Below are positions 5,934-8,776 of a stretch of DNA of 8,776 nt, one piece after another. The stretch is from positions 1-8,776 of the forward strand of contig CAYYBZ010000060.1 in the NCBI GenBank assembly GCA_964470285.1, written 5' to 3'. The notes under the pieces are model-generated. The model saw only the letters and a list, made by a program, of their open reading frames with translations, made no database searches and was not told the DNA's origin. Origin of the DNA: CAYYBZ01 sp964470285 [NCBI: uncultured Oligoflexia bacterium] (GTDB lineage: Bacteria > Bdellovibrionota_G > CAYYBZ01). The stretch's first letter is position 1. Every line of letters starts with the position of its first letter. Position numbers and translations under genes: made by a program.

Positions 5934-7451
5934 ATGACCTTACCCTTAAGAAAGATTTTTATTTTTCTGTTTCTAACTTTTGTTTTTATAGCCTTCGCTA
6001 ATATCGGCAAATCCCATGCAGTAAGCTACCGCGGAATAAGAAAGGTTATCGTAATTGATTTTTACGATAAAACTAAAAAATTTAATGCCGTAAAAGCATC
6101 GGATTTTATAAGAAAAGAACTGGCCAAAAGAGCCAAATTCAAAGTACTTTCAAAGTCCCAGACAATCGCACTGTTCAAATCTAAAAACATATCCCGAAGA
6201 AAAATGCTCAAGAAAAGCTATCGTAAAGCAGTCGGTAAATATCTCGGTGTCGACGCCATAGTAATCGGAGTTCTGGAAAAAGGAACCAAGAAAAAGTACC
6301 AACTGAGAATGAAAATGGAAAGAATTAATACTCAGGCCCCGGTGAGGATATATACTTTCCATTTCAACAAGTACATAGGACCAAAAGCCAGCGCTGCAGC
6401 CTCTTCAAGATTTTTAACCAGCGCCGGAAGGCGCACAGCAGTTGCCGCAAGACCTAAACGGACTCCTGCCCCTATCCCCACATCTTCTCCCGACGTAGAT
6501 TATTACGAAGAACCGGCTCAGCCGGATCAAATAGTACGCCGTGAAATCCCCGATGAACAGGAAAAGGGAGACGACGTTCCCGATTGGGTCACGGGAGAAG
6601 AAGATGAAAGTGCTAAAAAGAAAAGAAGAAAAAAGGTAAGATTCAGAACAACCGACGATGATGAGAAAGAAGAAGCGGAAAGTGAAGAGAGTGAAAGTGA
6701 ATCCGGCTTTAAAAGAAAGTGGCTGACTGCAAAACTTGCTCCGGCTTTTTACAAAAACAGCTACAGCGTAACAAACCCCGCAGGTTCTGCCGTAGTAAAC
6801 ATCATAGACGTTTCAACCGGCTTTTTCCCGGATGTTTATATTTTTGCAGAAGCGTGGTTTTTTGAATATATTGGAATTGATTTTTTCTACAACATGGGCT
6901 TTTTAACTTTAAATGTTACACCTCCGGGGGGAACGGAATTCTCGGTCAAAACGACTTTTACCCAGTTCGGAGGAGGCCTCAAAGGCAGATACCATTTCTT
7001 AAGAGACGAGGAAAGAAGTCCATACGCATATGCACGATTCGGCTACACACTTCAGAAATTCAAACCGGGCACACAGGAATCTGCCGTACTTAGCTCAAAT
7101 CAGTATTCAGATATCATGTTCGGCATCGGAGCCAAGTTTCCTCTTTGGTTTCTTGAAAATCCCAAACTCGGCATCAATTTTTCTTTCGACTACTTTATTC
7201 TATCAAAGCTCTCGGAGGGAGTCATAAACAACGGAACCGATAATGCATCGAAGGGCTGGCAGATGTCATTCGGGCCCTACTGGAATTTCTGGAAATGGCT
7301 CTTTGCGGGATTTGATATTCAATATAACAAACATTCCGTAAAATTCGGAGCACCGGACACAGCGGCAGGCTCGAGGGCCGATGTAGTCGACGGGGCAAAA
7401 TCATCCGACAGCTTTCTCGGGATTTTGCTTGTTATCGGAATGAACATATAA
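5934..7451 (+). CDS. Envelope protein: CsgG/TolB-N-like domain, charged linker and C-terminal beta-barrel
   Basis: Protein of 505 residues. Residues 1-29 are a Sec signal peptide with likely cleavage after SHA. Residues about 35-145 resemble the alpha/beta domain of CsgG, FlgT and the TolB N-terminus: VIVIDFYDKT, a helix with FIRKELAKRAKFKVLSK, YLGVDAIVIGVLEKG, then a strand YQLRMKMER. Residues about 150-262 are low complexity: Ala/Pro-rich, then alternating blocks of Lys/Arg and Asp/Glu/Ser. Residues 263-505 have alternating aromatic and polar strands with Gly turns, typical of a small outer-membrane beta-barrel, and end in a strand finishing GMNI rather than in the common terminal Phe. The ATG has AGGAG 6 bases upstream. 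The gene lies 13 bases before the second amrB, so both are probably co-transcribed. It may place a periplasmic binding domain beside an outer membrane barrel. It lacks a lipobox, unlike CsgG itself, so it is not a curli secretion channel. Exact role unknown. Confidence 0.82.
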   Translation: MTLPLRKIFIFLFLTFVFIAFANIGKSHAVSYRGIRKVIVIDFYDKTKKFNAVKASDFIRKELAKRAKFKVLSKSQTIALFKSKNISRRKMLKKSYRKAVGKYLGVDAIVIGVLEKGTKKKYQLRMKMERINTQAPVRIYTFHFNKYIGPKASAAASSRFLTSAGRRTAVAARPKRTPAPIPTSSPDVDYYEEPAQPDQIVRREIPDEQEKGDDVPDWVTGEEDESAKKKRRKKVRFRTTDDDEKEEAESEESESESGFKRKWLTAKLAPAFYKNSYSVTNPAGSAVVNIIDVSTGFFPDVYIFAEAWFFEYIGIDFFYNMGFLTLNVTPPGGTEFSVKTTFTQFGGGLKGRYHFLRDEERSPYAYARFGYTLQKFKPGTQESAVLSSNQYSDIMFGIGAKFPLWFLENPKLGINFSFDYFILSKLSEGVINNGTDNASKGWQMSFGPYWNFWKWLFAGFDIQYNKHSVKFGAPDTAAGSRADVVDGAKSSDSFLGILLVIGMNI

Positions 7452-7464
7452 TAGAAATTACATC

Positions 7465-8268
7465 ATGGATAGAAAACCTTTTTTCGCAGGCCGTTTCTAT
7501 GCGGGTAGCGCAGAAATGCTGAAAAGCGACCTTGCTTCATTCGTTCCAAAAACCGCTCTAAAGGTAAATGCCATGGCAATTATCTCTCCTCATGCCGGAT
7601 ATATGTATTCAGGTAAGGTAGCCGGGGAGATTTTTTCAAAAATTAACCTTCCCGATAAATTCATAATACTCTCACCTAATCATACGGGCATGGGCGAAAA
7701 AATATCCCTGTGGCCGTCGGGCAGCTGGAAAACACCGCTGGGTAAAGTTAAAATCGATGAAGATATTTCAAAACTTATTACTTCAAAATTTAAAAAGGCT
7801 AAGGAAGATACCAAGGCCCATCTGATGGAGCATTCTTTAGAAGTTCAGATTCCCTTCATACAATACTTTAAGGATGAATTTTCCATGGTTCCAATTACTC
7901 TTGCACATCTTTCACTTGAAGACTGCCGCGATCTCGGCAAAACCCTGGCAACTGTAATTAAGGAATCGGACTCAAATATTCTTATGGTTTCCAGCACCGA
8001 CATGACCCATTACGAGGATGCAAAAACCGCCGAAAAAAAGGATATGCTTGCATTAAAACAGATAGAAGAAATTAATCCGGAAGGTCTCTACAATACCGTA
8101 AGAAAAGAAAGTATTACAATGTGCGGAGTTGTGCCGACAACCTGCATGCTCTTTGCCGCAAAACAGATGGGAGCCAAAAAGGGCACTCTAGTCAAATACA
8201 CAAACTCGGGTGAAACATCGGGAGATTATGATCAGGTAGTGGGCTATGCAGGGATGTACGTTTCTTAA
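7465..8268 (+). CDS. amrB: Stand-alone AmrB (Memo family), cytoplasmic
   Basis: Protein of 267 residues covering one Memo domain from the first residues (FFAGRFYAG, the usual family beginning) to the last (YAGMYVS), with no signal peptide. The expected metal-site residues are all present: His43 (ISPHAGY), His73 (SPNHTG), His182 (STDMTHYE) and Cys220 (TMCG). AHLMEHSLEVQIPF (118-131) and the YTNSGETSGDY segment are further family marks. It is clearly divergent from the Memo domain of the fusion at 3445-5019, so the two are old paralogs or separately acquired genes, not a recent duplication. It starts 13 bases after the beta-barrel protein gene and has no evident Shine-Dalgarno sequence, so coupling to the upstream gene is likely. 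It is the natural partner of the cytoplasmic AmrS, although encoded in another transcription unit. The reaction is unknown. Confidence 0.93.
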   Translation: MDRKPFFAGRFYAGSAEMLKSDLASFVPKTALKVNAMAIISPHAGYMYSGKVAGEIFSKINLPDKFIILSPNHTGMGEKISLWPSGSWKTPLGKVKIDEDISKLITSKFKKAKEDTKAHLMEHSLEVQIPFIQYFKDEFSMVPITLAHLSLEDCRDLGKTLATVIKESDSNILMVSSTDMTHYEDAKTAEKKDMLALKQIEEINPEGLYNTVRKESITMCGVVPTTCMLFAAKQMGAKKGTLVKYTNSGETSGDYDQVVGYAGMYVS

Positions 8269-8296
8269 AAGATTACAGCCCTGATTTAATCGCCAA

Positions 8297-8776
8297 TTAC
8301 TTTCGTTTGATTACGGCAGACTGAAGGCAAAGTCTTTTTCTTAAAAGACTGACCGTTACAGGAAATATCAGGATAATCAGGCCGAAGAGCGAAACGGCTC
8401 TCCCCCTATCCTGAGCCGATTCGCTTATTCGTCCACAGCCACCACCCGAACTTTGCCGCTCTATCTCTCTTCCTAAAACTTCAAAACCCTTTTTTAGGAC
8501 CGCATTTTTATCGTATGTATTACTAACAACCAGATCGTATTGACCTTTAGAAACATCGTAAAGATCGAAAAGGCACTCTATGTAATTGTCAGAGACAGAA
8601 GTTATCGTACAGACTTCATCTTTTCTTAAACCCCCGCCTGTAAGCTTAACCATTGTTAAGGGACCGAAGTAATTTCCGCTTATATTAACCCTCATTTCAC
8701 CGCCGCCGGTGTTGTAACCAAAGCTGGGGTAAATATCATGAATATCCGGATCCGGCACCGTTTCCTTAAACTCATC
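8297..8776 (-). CDS. TIG-domain surface protein with C-terminal Cys/Gly-helix-basic sorting tail (5' end missing)
   Basis: The frame is open to the right edge, so only the last 159 residues are visible; a GTG at 8758 is an internal Val, not the start. Residues about 11-98 form an IPT/TIG immunoglobulin-like domain: IYPSFGYNTGGGEMRVNISG, NYFG, a central strand pair, and YDLVVSNTY. Then comes SSGGGCGRIS with Cys114, a spacer, a hydrophobic helix (about 127-145) and a basic LLRKR. This tripartite tail resembles Cys-containing CTERM signals (Myxo- or Synergist-CTERM type), which direct proteins to the surface through a sorting enzyme. The spacer between Cys and helix and the 11 or so residues after the basic cluster are longer than usual, so a simple C-terminal membrane anchor is the alternative. 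It converges with amrB, with 28 bases between stops and no convincing terminator. The missing part probably holds more extracellular domains. Confidence 0.78.
   Translation of the reverse strand, partial: DEFKETVPDPDIHDIYPSFGYNTGGGEMRVNISGNYFGPLTMVKLTGGGLRKDEVCTITSVSDNYIECLFDLYDVSKGQYDLVVSNTYDKNAVLKKGFEVLGREIERQSSGGGCGRISESAQDRGRAVSLFGLIILIFPVTVSLLRKRLCLQSAVIKRK

Noticed and set aside
8269-8296. GATTA/TAATC inverted repeat between the convergent genes
   Set aside because: Only five AT-rich pairs around an 11-base loop and no T run; too weak for a terminator.

Overview
The window is an AT-rich piece of bacterial chromosome, densely packed and without tRNA, rRNA, insertion sequence or CRISPR. 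The host is most likely a diderm (Gram-negative-type) bacterium: one protein carries a lipoprotein signal, one a twin-arginine signal, one an outer-membrane-type beta-barrel, and one a C-terminal Cys/Gly-helix-basic sorting tail. The AmmeMemoRadiSam genes are common in anaerobes, so an anaerobic lifestyle is plausible. The phylum cannot be fixed from this sequence.

Layout. Positions 3-1367 (+) hold the 3' part of a spermidine-synthase-like protein fused to a membrane domain; its 5' end lies left of the window. It converges, with a 3-base gap, on a compact minus-strand operon read from 5019 down to 1371: an AmrB(Memo)-AmrA(AMMECR1) fusion lipoprotein, a Tat-exported DUF362 protein, and the radical SAM enzyme AmrS. 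The first two overlap by 14 bases and the last two abut as TAAATG. The intergenic stretch 5020-5117 carries a good minus-strand promoter with a perfect TTGACA and a weaker candidate pointing the other way. On the plus strand follow an unrecognised cytoplasmic protein with a tandem repeat (5118-5849), an envelope protein joining a CsgG/TolB-N-like domain to a beta-barrel (5934-7451), and, 13 bases later, a second, cytoplasmic AmrB (7465-8268). The right edge (8297-8776, -) holds the 3' part of a TIG-domain surface protein with a C-terminal anchor.

How the genes may work together. All three parts of the functionally uncharacterised AmmeMemoRadiSam set are present, in an unusual form. AmrB and AmrA are fused and targeted to the envelope, while AmrS has no export signal. 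A Tat-exported DUF362 protein lies between the fusion and AmrS in the same operon. A second AmrB without a signal is co-directional with an envelope protein gene. A strong internal ribosome binding site and ATG in the fusion gene could also yield a free cytoplasmic AmrA. Together with the second AmrB and AmrS this would make a complete cytoplasmic set beside an exported AmrB-AmrA. This two-compartment arrangement is the most interesting feature of the window; it is inferred from sequence only.
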